DNA from: Pelotomaculum schinkii
GTDB lineage: Bacteria; Bacillota; Desulfotomaculia; Desulfotomaculales; Pelotomaculaceae
Assembly: GCF_004369205.1 (NCBI RefSeq)
Contig: NZ_QFGA01000003.1
Span: 62,001 to 126,000 of the forward strand
Length of the DNA stretch: 64,000 bases
Reading direction: 5' to 3'
Of the stretch, positions 1 through 7,659 are shown in pieces. The position numbers and the translations under genes are program-made. Each line of letters opens with the position of its first letter. The first letter of the stretch is position 1. The notes below the pieces were generated by a model. It made no database searches. It was not told where the DNA came from and saw only the letters and a list, made by a program, of their open reading frames with translations.

Positions 1-24
1 TATTTTTAGCACGGGTAAATTTAT

Positions 25-819
25 ATGGTAAAGCTGCGTATAGGTTTTTTTCAGGGAATTTTCTGGCTGGTTTTTATTCTGATTACAATTTTTATGGTGG
101 TAATGGTAGGCGGCCTGTTGTTTTATGGGGAATGGGCCGCTTTTCTTTCCGTAATTCGGAATCCGGAATTTCATTTCGCAGTCGTGTTCACGCTGTGGAC
201 GTCGCTTCTCGCCACCGTGCTGGCTGCTGCTGTTGCTGTTCCCTGTGGTTTTATTCTTTCCCGCTATCATTTCCAGGGGAAAGCCTTAATCGATGCGCTG
301 ATGGATATTCCGATCGTGTTACCGCCGCTGGTCAGCGGGTTGGCGTTGCTGATCCTGTTTGGCCCCGTTTTAGGAAATACACTTGACCGCCTTGGTCTGG
401 ACGTTGTATTTTCCGCCCGTGGTGTTGTTGTTGCCCAGTGGTTTATTGCCACGCCTTTTGCCATTAAAACATTTAAGCAAGCTTTTGATGCCATTGATCC
501 CCGGTTGGAAAATGTGGCGCGCACACTTGGCTGTTCTCCAGCGGATGTATTCTTAAGGGTGACTATGCCTCTGGCAAAAGGCGGTGTCCTGGGTGGTTTG
601 ACGATGGCATGGGCCAGGGCTCTGGGCGAGTTCGGAGCAACTGCCATGCTGGCCGGCATAACCCGGATGAAAACAGAAACTTTGTCCGTGGCCATATTCT
701 TAAATATGACCATTGGCGACATGCAGTTTGCCATCGCAACTGCCGTCATAATGTTGCTCGTGGCGCTGATCTTGATGAGTGTATTCAAAGTCGTTACCGG
801 AACAGGAGTGCGATTATGA
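25..819 (+). CDS. Molybdate/tungstate-type ABC transporter permease
   Basis: Inner-membrane permease of 264 residues that would carry an oxyanion across the membrane for the ATPase encoded next. About six hydrophobic segments are visible (near residues 10-33, 52-78, 93-113, 133-150, 186-210 and 232-256). The cytoplasmic EAA-type coupling loop lies near residues 161-183 (ARTLGCSP...RVTMPL), followed by the GEFGAT motif at 201-206, typical of ModB, WtpB and CysT permeases. Its stop overlaps the ATPase start (ATGA). The binding protein, expected upstream, is outside the window; bases 1-24 hold only a possible end of it. The family does not by itself separate molybdate from tungstate, but the molybdenum-cofactor genes that follow support one of these. 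Confidence 0.88.
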   Translation: MVKLRIGFFQGIFWLVFILITIFMVVMVGGLLFYGEWAAFLSVIRNPEFHFAVVFTLWTSLLATVLAAAVAVPCGFILSRYHFQGKALIDALMDIPIVLPPLVSGLALLILFGPVLGNTLDRLGLDVVFSARGVVVAQWFIATPFAIKTFKQAFDAIDPRLENVARTLGCSPADVFLRVTMPLAKGGVLGGLTMAWARALGEFGATAMLAGITRMKTETLSVAIFLNMTIGDMQFAIATAVIMLLVALILMSVFKVVTGTGVRL

Positions 820-1913
820 GCCAGGACCTGCTTGAAGTTTATAACCTGACCGTCAATGTCGGCAAGTTCTCGCTAAAAGATATCAACTTTTCAATGGGAC
901 CAGGTGACTATGTCATTATTTTAGGGCCGACCGGATGCGGCAAGACTATTTTCCTCGAGTCCATCGCCGGACTTAGGGCGCTGAATAAGGGCGCTTTGTT
1001 TTTGAACGGCAAAGAAATCACTCATTTGCCGCCGGAGCATAGATACCTGGGGTTTGCTTATCAGGACAGCCTGCTATATCCGTTTATGTCTGTGAAGGAA
1101 AACATTTTATTCGGCGCAAAGGCCAGGAAGATGGCCGGTGGTCCTGAAATATTGCGCCGGATGGAGCAGTTGGCTGCAGCAATGAATATTACCCATCTCC
1201 TTGACCGTTATCCAAGGTTTTTAAGCGGGGGAGAAAGGCAGCGCGTTTCACTGGCCAGGGCCATTCTGACCCGGCCTCCGCTCTTGTTGCTGGATGAGCC
1301 GCTTTCCGCGCTTGACCAGCAGACTCGTCATGCCATGCAGGAACTGCTGAGAGAAATACATCACACGGAAGGCATCGGCATTATTCACGTGACGCACGAC
1401 TTTTCGGAAGCTTTGCAGCTTGGCAAGCGTATGCTCGTGCTGCATGACGGGCAGGTTGAACAGGAAGGAGAGCCGCTGGAAATCTTTTATCACCCGGCGA
1501 CTGAATTTGTAGCAAAGTTTTTGCACGGGGAAAATCTGATTCCCGGCAGAGTCCTCAGGCAGGGTGGTGAACAGTGGTTTGAATACGGCGACGGTGATTT
1601 TCTGCTGGGGCCATTGCCAAAAAACTGCCTGACGGAAGGCTTAAGCGAGTCCGGCAAGCTTTCAACTTTATTGATCAGGTCAGGCAGCATTCGACTTAGC
1701 CGGGCTGCTGAAGGACCTGCTGCTGCAAACTGCTGGACTGCGCGAATCAAAAGCGTTATGATTGGTTCGACCCATGTTGATGTTTACTGCAACGGGAATG
1801 GCCGCTGGCAGGCCAGCCTGTCCCTGGCCGAATGGCAGGGACTTGACTTGCGCAGGGGGGAACAGGTTAGTCTGTCGGTTAGTCCGGAACATCTTCATGT
1901 CATTGCCCAATAA
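816..1913 (+). CDS. Molybdate/tungstate-type ABC transporter ATP-binding protein
   Basis: ATPase subunit of 365 residues that powers the permease encoded just upstream. Visible motifs are Walker A GPTGCGKT at 37-44, a Q-loop near 82, the signature LSGGERQR from 136, Walker B LLLLDEP at 156-162 and the switch histidine near 194. The last 130 residues form a regulatory region like the TOBE/MOP part of ModC and WtpC. I chose the ATG at 816, not the longer open frame from 609: AGGAG at 803-807 sits before it, it overlaps the permease stop by 4 bases, and it gives a normal ABC N-terminus. Specificity is inferred from neighbours. Confidence 0.88.
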   Translation: MSQDLLEVYNLTVNVGKFSLKDINFSMGPGDYVIILGPTGCGKTIFLESIAGLRALNKGALFLNGKEITHLPPEHRYLGFAYQDSLLYPFMSVKENILFGAKARKMAGGPEILRRMEQLAAAMNITHLLDRYPRFLSGGERQRVSLARAILTRPPLLLLDEPLSALDQQTRHAMQELLREIHHTEGIGIIHVTHDFSEALQLGKRMLVLHDGQVEQEGEPLEIFYHPATEFVAKFLHGENLIPGRVLRQGGEQWFEYGDGDFLLGPLPKNCLTEGLSESGKLSTLLIRSGSIRLSRAAEGPAAANCWTARIKSVMIGSTHVDVYCNGNGRWQASLSLAEWQGLDLRRGEQVSLSVSPEHLHVIAQ

Positions 1914-1945
1914 CAAAGTTATTAAATAATTAGGGGGTTTTGGTG

Positions 1946-2710
1946 ATGGAAGAGGGTAGAACAGGTTCTTTTTTTAGCCGCTTACAAAGAGAGTTTGCTC
2001 GGATGGTTGATGAATCTCAGCTCAGGCAGGCGGAGGTCAAAGTCAAGGCAGCGTTGTTAAGCCCGGAAGATGCCCTCGGAGCCACCAAGCGCCAGGACTA
2101 CGTGCTGCTGAAAGGAAAAGAGCGATTGCTGCAGGCTACCGTTATGGGGTCGAAGGGACAAGCTTTTACCGGCGCACAGGGTGATTTCACCGGGACCCTG
2201 GAAGATGTGCTGGCGTTGCCGTTGACCGATGATTTTCAACGGGCCGTATATATCGCCACTCTTAACGCTGTTGCCTGCCATACCGGCAAGCTGGATAATA
2301 ATGTTCACTGCCGGAATGATGGGCCGGAGCTGTGCGCCCGTCAGGCGGTTGAATATTTTCAAAAAAACTACGGGTGGCCCCGGATTCTCATGATAGGCTA
2401 TCAGCCGGCGCTGGCGGAAGCATTGCATAACGCCTTCTCTGCTGTAACGGTGCTTGACCTGGACCCGGCAAATATAGGCCGGATCAAAAATGGTGTGCTG
2501 ATAAGGAGCGGCGCTGACGACTTGGGCGCGTCTATTGCAGCTAGTGATGTTATCTTCGCTACTGGCAGCACCATCTGCAATGCCACTATAGATACAATAT
2601 ATAATGCCGCCATACCGCTCGTCCTGTTCGGGACAACCGGCTCCGGGGCTGCCGCGTTGCTTGGTATCCCCCGGTTTTGTCCTGAAGCCACCTGCGGAAG
2701 ACTAACTTAA
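1946..2710 (+). CDS. DUF364-family protein (putative heavy-metal chelation, Rossmann-like)
   Basis: Cytoplasmic protein of about 254 residues with the hallmarks of the DUF364 family: a GPELCARQAVEYF helix, an ILMIGYQPAL Rossmann-type strand-loop, ATGSTICNATID and the C-terminal FGTTGSGAAALLGIPRFCP segment. Pfam describes the family as putative heavy-metal chelation; the biochemical role is unproved. It follows an oxyanion transporter by 32 bases and probably belongs to that operon, which suggests a role in molybdenum or tungsten handling (inference). TTG 1940 and GTG 1943 are alternative starts, but GGGGG at 1933-1937 best fits the ATG at 1946. A truncated relative, DUF4213, lies at 8098. Confidence 0.72.
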   Translation: MEEGRTGSFFSRLQREFARMVDESQLRQAEVKVKAALLSPEDALGATKRQDYVLLKGKERLLQATVMGSKGQAFTGAQGDFTGTLEDVLALPLTDDFQRAVYIATLNAVACHTGKLDNNVHCRNDGPELCARQAVEYFQKNYGWPRILMIGYQPALAEALHNAFSAVTVLDLDPANIGRIKNGVLIRSGADDLGASIAASDVIFATGSTICNATIDTIYNAAIPLVLFGTTGSGAAALLGIPRFCPEATCGRLT

Positions 2711-2759
2711 TGCGCTTGTAGTCTACTTAATATAAAGGCATTTTCAAGGAGTGACATAA

Positions 2760-3797
2760 ATGAAGTTGCAGACGATAAAGGTAGAGGAAGCGGTAGGAAA
2801 GGTGCTCAGCCACGATATCACCCAAATCGTGAAGGGAGAAGCCAAGGGAGCGCTTTTTAAAAAAGGGCACATCATAAGGCCGGAAGACGTACCCGAGCTT
2901 TTGCGGTTGGGCAAGGAAAATATCTATATCCTAGACCTTGACCATGGTGACGTCCATGAGGACGAAGCCGGTGTGCGCCTGGGCGAAGCTGTCACCGGCG
3001 AGTGGGTAACCTGGTCCGGCCCCAAGGAAAGCCGGGTGAACATGCACGCCGCCTGCGACGGGCTGCTGAAAATCAATATTCCCGCCCTGGAAGCGATCAA
3101 CGAGCTGCCGGACGTGATTTTATCGACCCTGCCCAACAATACGGTGGTCAAAGAAGGCGAACTGCTGGCAGGGACCAAGGTCATACCGCTGGTCGTACCC
3201 GAAACAACAGTCACAGCCGCTGAAGACATCTGCCGGCAGGCTGGCGGCTGGGTCATCAAGGTGCTTCCCTTTAAGGAATTAAAAGTGGGCGCGGTCATTA
3301 CCGGCAGCGAGGTATATAAAAAGCGTATCCGGGACGGTTTCGGACCGGTCATCACCGAGAAAGTGGAAGCGTTCGGTTCAGAGATACTGGGCATAGATTT
3401 CGCGCCTGACAACGCTGAAATCATTGCCGCCAAGATCAACAAAATGGCCTCGGAGGGAGCGGATATCATCTTTGTAACAGGAGGCATGTCCGTCGACCCC
3501 GACGACGTCACCCCCAACGCCATTCGCCTGGCGGGAGCCAGGGTGGAGAAATACGGCGCCGCCGCGCTGCCCGGCGCGATGTTTATGCTGGCCTACCTGG
3601 GGGACGTCCCGATCATGGGAGTGCCGGCCTGCGGGATGTTTTTCAAAATAACCGTCGTGGACTTAATCCTGCCGCGGTTGTTGGCGGGTGAGCGGGTAAC
3701 CCGCAGGGACATCGTGGCGCTGGCCTGCGGCGGGCTCTGCAGGGCTTGTCCCGAGTGCCGGTATCCCAACTGCACCTTCGGCAAAGGCTCGCACTAA
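2760..3797 (+). CDS. Molybdopterin-binding (MoCF-domain) protein with C-terminal cysteine cluster
   Basis: A 345-residue protein with a MoeA/MogA-type molybdopterin-binding fold in its second half: VGAVITGSEVYKKRI near 178, then IIFVTGGMSVDPDDVTPNAI near 240. The first half resembles proteins encoded beside xanthine-dehydrogenase-type maturation genes. It is not a full MoeA. The C-terminus carries five cysteines at 323, 327, 330, 333 and 338 (C-x3-C-x2-C-x2-C-x4-C), which could bind an iron-sulfur cluster or zinc. AAGGAG near 2746 precedes the ATG. It leads into xdhC and yqeB genes, so it probably acts in molybdenum-hydroxylase cofactor handling. Confidence 0.8.
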   Translation: MKLQTIKVEEAVGKVLSHDITQIVKGEAKGALFKKGHIIRPEDVPELLRLGKENIYILDLDHGDVHEDEAGVRLGEAVTGEWVTWSGPKESRVNMHAACDGLLKINIPALEAINELPDVILSTLPNNTVVKEGELLAGTKVIPLVVPETTVTAAEDICRQAGGWVIKVLPFKELKVGAVITGSEVYKKRIRDGFGPVITEKVEAFGSEILGIDFAPDNAEIIAAKINKMASEGADIIFVTGGMSVDPDDVTPNAIRLAGARVEKYGAAALPGAMFMLAYLGDVPIMGVPACGMFFKITVVDLILPRLLAGERVTRRDIVALACGGLCRACPECRYPNCTFGKGSH

Positions 3798-3875
3798 CCT
3801 GAAAATAACATTGCCAACGACTATTCAGCGAGGCATGTATGGCAAAATAACGCCAAAAATCCAGGGAGGAGGTTA

Positions 3876-5021
3876 TTGGAGTATATGGAAAGCAACCTGG
3901 AGCAAGGGATAACCATAGTGACCGTCATAGGCAAGCAAAACCTTCCCGACAGCCTCTTGGGGCAAAAAGCAATATTCAAAAATAACGGTGAAGGGAAAGC
4001 AGGGAACCTGGAGCTGGCCTGGCTGGCAGAGCAGGCGGCGGAAATGGTCCAAAGTAACCGGTCCAACGGGATGTTTGAGGTAGCGACCCTGTCCAACCCG
4101 GCCAAACCGGAGCAGAGCGCCACAGTTATGATCGCCCCCTACCAGCCGCCGCATGGACTGATCATTTTAGGCGGCGGCCATATAGCCGTGCCGCTGGCAG
4201 CTATCGGGAAAATACTGGGGTACCAGGTTACGGTAGTCGACGACCGGCCTGACTTTGCTCACAAAGAGCGTTTTCCCGGGGCCGACAGAGTCATCTGCTG
4301 CGACTTCAGCGACATGGAAAGCCACCTGGAGCTGGGGCCGTCAAGCAGTGTGGTAATAATCACCAGGGGCCACCAGCACGACCAGGAATGCCTGCGCCGG
4401 TTGATCAAATACCCCCTGGCTTACCTGGGCATGATCGGCAGCAGGCGAAAGATAAAAATAGTCAGGCAGCAGTTGCTCGAAGAAGGTATAGACGCCGGAA
4501 AACTGGAGCAGGTGCACATGCCGGTAGGTTTGGACGTAGGGGCGCAGACCCCCGGAGAGGTGGCCGTAAGTATAGCCGCGGAATTGCTCAGAGAGCGCCG
4601 CGGCGGGAGCGCCCGCTCCCTAAAAGACCACAGCCCGCAGAAGTCCGCCGGCGACGTTGAACTGCCTTCCGCGGCGGACAGAGAAGTATTGCAGAAAACG
4701 CTCACAGGAGATCAAACACCTGCGGCGCTGGCCACAATAGTAAAAACACGGGGCTCCACCCCCCGCAAAGCAGGCGCGCGGATGCTGGTTTACGGAGACG
4801 GCCGGATTTTGGGGACAATAGGGGGCGGTTGCGGTGAGTCGGAGGTCCGGCTGGCCGCCCTTGGTGTGATTGACGAAAACTTGCCGCGCATGTATAAAGT
4901 GTCGCTTAGCGCGGACACGGCGGCTGCGGAAGGGATGGTCTGCGGCGGCGCGATGGAAGTATTCATAGAACCGGCAGGCGGGTATCAAGAGGTTTTTAGC
5001 GGGGGTGAAAAAAATAAGTAA
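3876..5021 (+). CDS. XdhC/CoxI-family molybdenum hydroxylase maturation protein, permuted domain order
   Basis: About 381 residues. XdhC/CoxI proteins handle and sulfurate molybdenum cofactor before insertion into xanthine or CO dehydrogenase-type enzymes. Here the Rossmann domain comes first (GGGHIA at 99-104, TRGHQHDQECL near 171, GMIGSRR near 193). The CoxI domain follows (TRGSTPRKAGARM near 298, GTIGGGCGES near 320, GMVCGGAMEVF near 363). In many XdhC proteins the order is reversed. The start is uncertain: TTG at 3876 and ATG at 3885 both lie after the strong GGGAGGAGG at 3864-3872. The end overlaps the next gene by 17 bases, so the two are translationally coupled. Confidence 0.85.
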   Translation: MEYMESNLEQGITIVTVIGKQNLPDSLLGQKAIFKNNGEGKAGNLELAWLAEQAAEMVQSNRSNGMFEVATLSNPAKPEQSATVMIAPYQPPHGLIILGGGHIAVPLAAIGKILGYQVTVVDDRPDFAHKERFPGADRVICCDFSDMESHLELGPSSSVVIITRGHQHDQECLRRLIKYPLAYLGMIGSRRKIKIVRQQLLEEGIDAGKLEQVHMPVGLDVGAQTPGEVAVSIAAELLRERRGGSARSLKDHSPQKSAGDVELPSAADREVLQKTLTGDQTPAALATIVKTRGSTPRKAGARMLVYGDGRILGTIGGGCGESEVRLAALGVIDENLPRMYKVSLSADTAAAEGMVCGGAMEVFIEPAGGYQEVFSGGEKNK

Positions 5022-5817
5022 AAATAAAGCAGTGGTAGTGATAAGAGGAGCCGGCGACCTCGCCTCAGGGGTCGCTTACCGTCTTTACAAGAGCGGCCTG
5101 GACGTGATCATGACCGAAATAGAACGCCCGCTGGTGGTAAGAAGGACCGTGTCGTTTGCCGAGGCGGTATATGAAGGGAACGTCACCATAGAAGGGATAG
5201 AGGCCGGCCTGGCCGGTTCGGTGGAAGGGGCCCTGTCATTGCTTGAAAAAAAGGTCATCCCGGTGCTGGTGGACCCCGCGGCGGCCGTGGTAAAAGATGC
5301 GCGTCCCGCGGTGGTGGTGGACGCGAGGATGGCCAAACGCAACCTCGATACCACCATCGGGGACGCGCCGCTGGTAATCGGCCTGGGGCCGGGCTTCACC
5401 GCCGGCGTCGACGTCCACGCGGTAATTGAGACCTGCCGGGGACACCGGCTGGGCCGGGCCATTTACAGCGGCGGCGCCATTCCGGACACCGGCGCTCCGG
5501 GAGCGGTGGACGGCTATACCCTGGAGAGGCTGTTGAGGGCCCCTGTGGACGGAGTGATGGCGCCGCGCTGTTCTATCGGGGAGCAGGTAGAAAAAGGAGA
5601 TGTGGTGGCCTATGTCGAAACAACACCGGTATATGCGGAAATGACGGGAATGGTAAGAGGCATGCTCAAAGAGGGGCTGTGGGTTCCCAAAGGGACCAAG
5701 ATAGGTGACATCGACCCGCGCCAGGACGCCGAATATGACACCATCTCCGATAAAGCGCTGGCTGTCGGCGGAGGGGTTTTGGAGGCGGTATGTCATTTCC
5801 TTAACAGCAACCAGTGA
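5005..5817 (+). CDS. yqeB: YqeB/EF2563-family selenium-dependent molybdenum hydroxylase system protein
   Basis: A 270-residue protein starting with GTG inside the end of the XdhC gene. The N-terminal IRGAGDLASGVAYRL is a nucleotide-binding Rossmann motif. Central IGLGPGFTAGVDVHAVIETCRGH and YSGGAIPDTGAPG segments match the EF2563/YqeB family, which is linked by genome context to selenium-dependent molybdenum hydroxylases. No hydroxylase, SelD or YqeC gene is in the window, so the client enzyme must be elsewhere or upstream. The 2760, 3876 and 5005 genes probably form one maturation operon. It ends before paired hairpins and a strong terminator. Confidence 0.85.
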   Translation: MKKISKNKAVVVIRGAGDLASGVAYRLYKSGLDVIMTEIERPLVVRRTVSFAEAVYEGNVTIEGIEAGLAGSVEGALSLLEKKVIPVLVDPAAAVVKDARPAVVVDARMAKRNLDTTIGDAPLVIGLGPGFTAGVDVHAVIETCRGHRLGRAIYSGGAIPDTGAPGAVDGYTLERLLRAPVDGVMAPRCSIGEQVEKGDVVAYVETTPVYAEMTGMVRGMLKEGLWVPKGTKIGDIDPRQDAEYDTISDKALAVGGGVLEAVCHFLNSNQ

Positions 5818-5921
5818 ACACATTGAATTACGCAAAGGAACATGATTTGTAATGAAGATTATCAATCCTGAACGGGTTCCTAAGGTCAGGATTGGGTGCA
5901 GCCATTGGCTCCGTCTAGTTT

Positions 5922-5968
5922 AAAAAAATTAGTTGCCAGGGATTATTTCCGGCGCAACTAATTTTTTT
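5922..5968 (+). terminator. Intrinsic terminator after yqeB
   Basis: A perfect 15-bp stem pairs A7TT-AGTTGC (5922-5936) with GCAACT-AAT7 (5954-5968). It ends in a run of T residues. It closes the molybdenum-hydroxylase maturation operon. Confidence 0.88.
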
Positions 5969-6000
5969 GCTCAAGGATTAGTTATACTTCTTGAAAAATG

Positions 6001-6043
6001 TTGACATATGCCCAAAACCAATTTAAGATAATAATGGGCATAT
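6001..6043 (+). promoter_or_regulatory. Promoter flanked by a 9-bp inverted operator (ATATGCCCA/TGGGCATAT)
   Basis: TTGACA at 6001-6006 and TAAGAT at 6024-6029 are separated by 17 bases. Perfect inverted 9-mers, ATATGCCCA at 6006-6014 and TGGGCATAT at 6035-6043, lie at the edge of the -35 box and at the predicted start site. This placement is typical of a repressor operator. Related GCCCAT sites occur near the next two promoters in the cluster. Confidence 0.7.
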
Positions 6044-6123
6044 ACCTATTTTAGTAAGGCTAGGAATAGTCTTTATGATTTCGCGTAACCGCGATTATTC
6101 TAATAAAACGGAGGTGGACAATT

Positions 6124-6465
6124 ATGCCGGGAGGAGACAGGACTGGCCCGCTGGGATTAGGAGCTCGTACAGGTAGAGCAGGCGGGTATTGCGCAGGCTT
6201 TGGAGCGCCGGGTTATATGAATCAGGTACCTGGCTTTGAATATGGCCCTGGATGCGGACAGGGGGCAGGTTTCGGTCCGGCCGGCGGCCGGGGAGCCTTC
6301 CGGGGACGCCGTTTGGGGCGTTCTTTTAGTGGCGGTTATCAGTATAGCGCTCCAGCATACATTCCTATTCTTTCAAAATTTTTGCTTCATTTGTCAGATA
6401 AGCAACTTTCCCTGATGGAAAAAAGGCTCGCAGAACTGGAAGTATTAAAGAAAAGTAAGGATTAG
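6124..6465 (+). CDS. DUF5320-family glycine-rich protein
   Basis: Small 113-residue protein. The N-terminus, MPGGDRTGPLGLGARTGRAGG, is the signature of DUF5320 proteins, usually written MPxGDGTGPxGxGPxTGR. A Gly/Arg-rich middle follows, then a helical C-terminus rich in Leu/Lys (residues 78-113) that may form a coiled coil. Function is unknown. Such genes are found next to NifX/NifB-like iron-molybdenum cofactor proteins and DUF134 proteins in anaerobes, as here. GGAGG at 6111-6115 fits the ATG. Transcription is probably from the promoter at 6001 and is likely regulated through the inverted ATGCCCA sites. Confidence 0.8.
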   Translation: MPGGDRTGPLGLGARTGRAGGYCAGFGAPGYMNQVPGFEYGPGCGQGAGFGPAGGRGAFRGRRLGRSFSGGYQYSAPAYIPILSKFLLHLSDKQLSLMEKRLAELEVLKKSKD

Positions 6466-6679
6466 TAACTATCAACACAAAAACATAAATGGCATACACA
6501 AAAGGTGGCTCTGCAGTAAGAAATCTTTAACATTAAGATGGCGGGGGCACCTCTTCTTTATGGTTGTAACTGTGGCGCCTTGCGTTTTTTTCCATAATTC
6601 CTAATAGGATGACGGCAAAATGATATTTCATTCATAAACTGCTATTGCTCATGCTTGTACCTTTGGATTGAATTAATAA

Positions 6680-6728
6680 TTGACATATGCTCTAAATAAT
6701 TTATACTTAATATATGAAGAACGCCCAT
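6680..6728 (+). promoter_or_regulatory. Promoter with downstream GCCCAT half-site
   Basis: TTGACA at 6680-6685 and TATACT at 6702-6707 with a 16-base spacer make a strong sigma-A promoter. A GCCCAT half-site at 6723-6728 falls just downstream of the predicted start. It probably drives the remnant and the DUF134 gene. Confidence 0.6.
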
Positions 6729-6751
6729 TGTGTCTTAATGAGTAACATATT

Positions 6752-6810
6752 ATGCCATAAGAGATGATATGGGTTCTATGACAGGAAGGAGCAGGTTCAT
6801 GTGCAGGTAA
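6752..6810 (+). pseudogene. Remnant of a DUF5320 gene
   Basis: The stretch begins ATGCC and, after a frame change, reads RDDMGSMTGRSRFMCR then stop. This matches the first 20 or so residues of DUF5320 proteins (MP..DGTGPMG.MTGR...). It lies 290 bases downstream of the intact DUF5320 gene and has its own promoter, so it is probably a decayed second copy. The evidence is a short motif only. Confidence 0.5.
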
Positions 6811-6927
6811 GTATTACCCGGTTTTTGCCAATCATGGAGGAGTTGAGGATGAAAAATATAGTCCCGGTAAATAAGTGAAATATGGTAGAATAAATATAAA
6901 TAAGAATATAGAAAGGGGAATGCCAAG

Positions 6928-7401
6928 TTGGCAAGACCGCCTAAATTGAGAAGGGTTGAATTCATTCCAAATATACAGCACTTTGTGCCTTTAAGCATAC
7001 AAACAAATACTATCGGAGAAAACGTTTTACTGATTGAGGAAATTGAAGCTATACGTTTAAAGGATCTAGAAAAACTGGAGCAGGAAGAGTGTGCCGAAAA
7101 AATGGAAGTATCTAGGCAAACCTTCCAGCGGATCCTCAATAATGCAAGGGAAAAAATTGCCGACAGCATTATAAAAGGAAAAGCTATACGTATAGAAGGC
7201 GGGAATTTTACCCGCAATATTTGTCCGGTGCGGTGTCTTGATTGTGGTAAAGAGTGGAAGGAAAGCTATGAAAACTTTGAAAAAGTAATTAATGGCGAAT
7301 ACTCATGTGCGAATTGCCGATCAAAAAAAATAATCTGCCTGCATACCAATGGTCAAAAATTTTGCCGGCGCAATTGCTGGAGAAGGGGAAGGATTGATTA
7401 A
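6928..7401 (+). CDS. DUF134-family putative DNA-binding protein with zinc-ribbon-like tail
   Basis: 157 residues. The opening MARPPKLRRVEFIP and the helix-turn-helix-like stretch around 40-80 (EIEAIRLKDLEKLEQEECAEKM...SRQTFQRILNNAREKIA) are typical of DUF134, which has a sigma-70 region-4-like HTH. The C-terminus adds CLDCGKEW, CANC and two more cysteines (CLHTNG, CRRNC), a probable metal-binding ribbon. The start is TTG, set by AAAGGGG at 6912-6918; the nearby ATG at 6920 is out of frame. The gene lies among three promoters with GCCCAT sites and is the best candidate for the regulator that binds them (inference). Confidence 0.82.
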   Translation: MARPPKLRRVEFIPNIQHFVPLSIQTNTIGENVLLIEEIEAIRLKDLEKLEQEECAEKMEVSRQTFQRILNNAREKIADSIIKGKAIRIEGGNFTRNICPVRCLDCGKEWKESYENFEKVINGEYSCANCRSKKIICLHTNGQKFCRRNCWRRGRID

Positions 7402-7413
7402 TAAACTATATTT

Positions 7414-7437
7414 AAAAGAGTCTTGTAAGGCTCTTTT
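7414..7437 (+). terminator. Intrinsic terminator after the DUF134 gene
   Basis: AAAAGAG (7414-7420) pairs with CTCTTTT (7431-7437), ending in a T-rich run. It separates the DUF134 gene from the NifU-like gene. Confidence 0.65.
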
Positions 7438-7517
7438 TATTTTTATTGAGTAACAGTGGATATTTCTGGTTTTTGCTGTTTAGAAATATTATCACTGGTT
7501 ACACTGCTTTGTAATTA

Positions 7518-7575
7518 TTGACAGATTGGTGAAAGAGTGCTATTATTCTTTATAGCCAAATGGGCAAAAGCCCAT
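7518..7575 (+). promoter_or_regulatory. Promoter and ATGGGC-N4-GCCCAT operator of the NifU-like gene
   Basis: TTGACA at 7518-7523 and TATTAT at 7541-7546 have an ideal 17-base spacer. A perfect palindrome, ATGGGCAAAAGCCCAT, covers 7560-7575, just after the predicted start site. It shares its half-site with the operator at 6006-6043. Confidence 0.72.
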
Positions 7576-7659
7576 AATACCCATTGGTCAGCAGCGGAGA
7601 TGCAGTTGAATTCTTGGCAATTGAATTCTTATCTTAAATTCTATTAAGGACGTGACTGT

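Larger units (their letters stand above)
5818..6123. other. Intergenic region with two hairpins, terminator and regulated promoter
   Basis: No coding frame is supported. The stretch holds an 8-bp hairpin (AATCCTGA at 5864-5871 with TCAGGATT at 5886-5893), a small AGCC/GGCT hairpin near 5900-5910, an intrinsic terminator and then the promoter/operator of the DUF5320 gene. The two hairpins before the terminator could be part of a small RNA or of the 3' untranslated region of the yqeB operon; neither is established. Confidence 0.5.
6466..6927. other. Intergenic region with promoter and DUF5320 remnant
   Basis: Beyond the promoter at 6680 and the short DUF5320 remnant at 6752 I see no gene. A GC-rich stretch before a T run near 6585-6592 may be a weak terminator for the DUF5320 gene. 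The region just before the DUF134 gene is AT-rich. Confidence 0.4.

Noticed and set aside
267-788. Minus-strand 173-residue open frame
   Set aside because: It is the shadow of the permease gene; no ribosome site and no recognisable domain.
609-815. N-terminal extension of the ABC ATPase
   Set aside because: It overlaps the permease in another frame; the ribosome site and the ATGA overlap place the start at 816.
5864-5910. SECIS element suggested by selenium-related neighbours
   Set aside because: Bacterial SECIS lies inside the reading frame just after a UGA codon; here it is intergenic and no in-frame UGA selenoprotein was seen.
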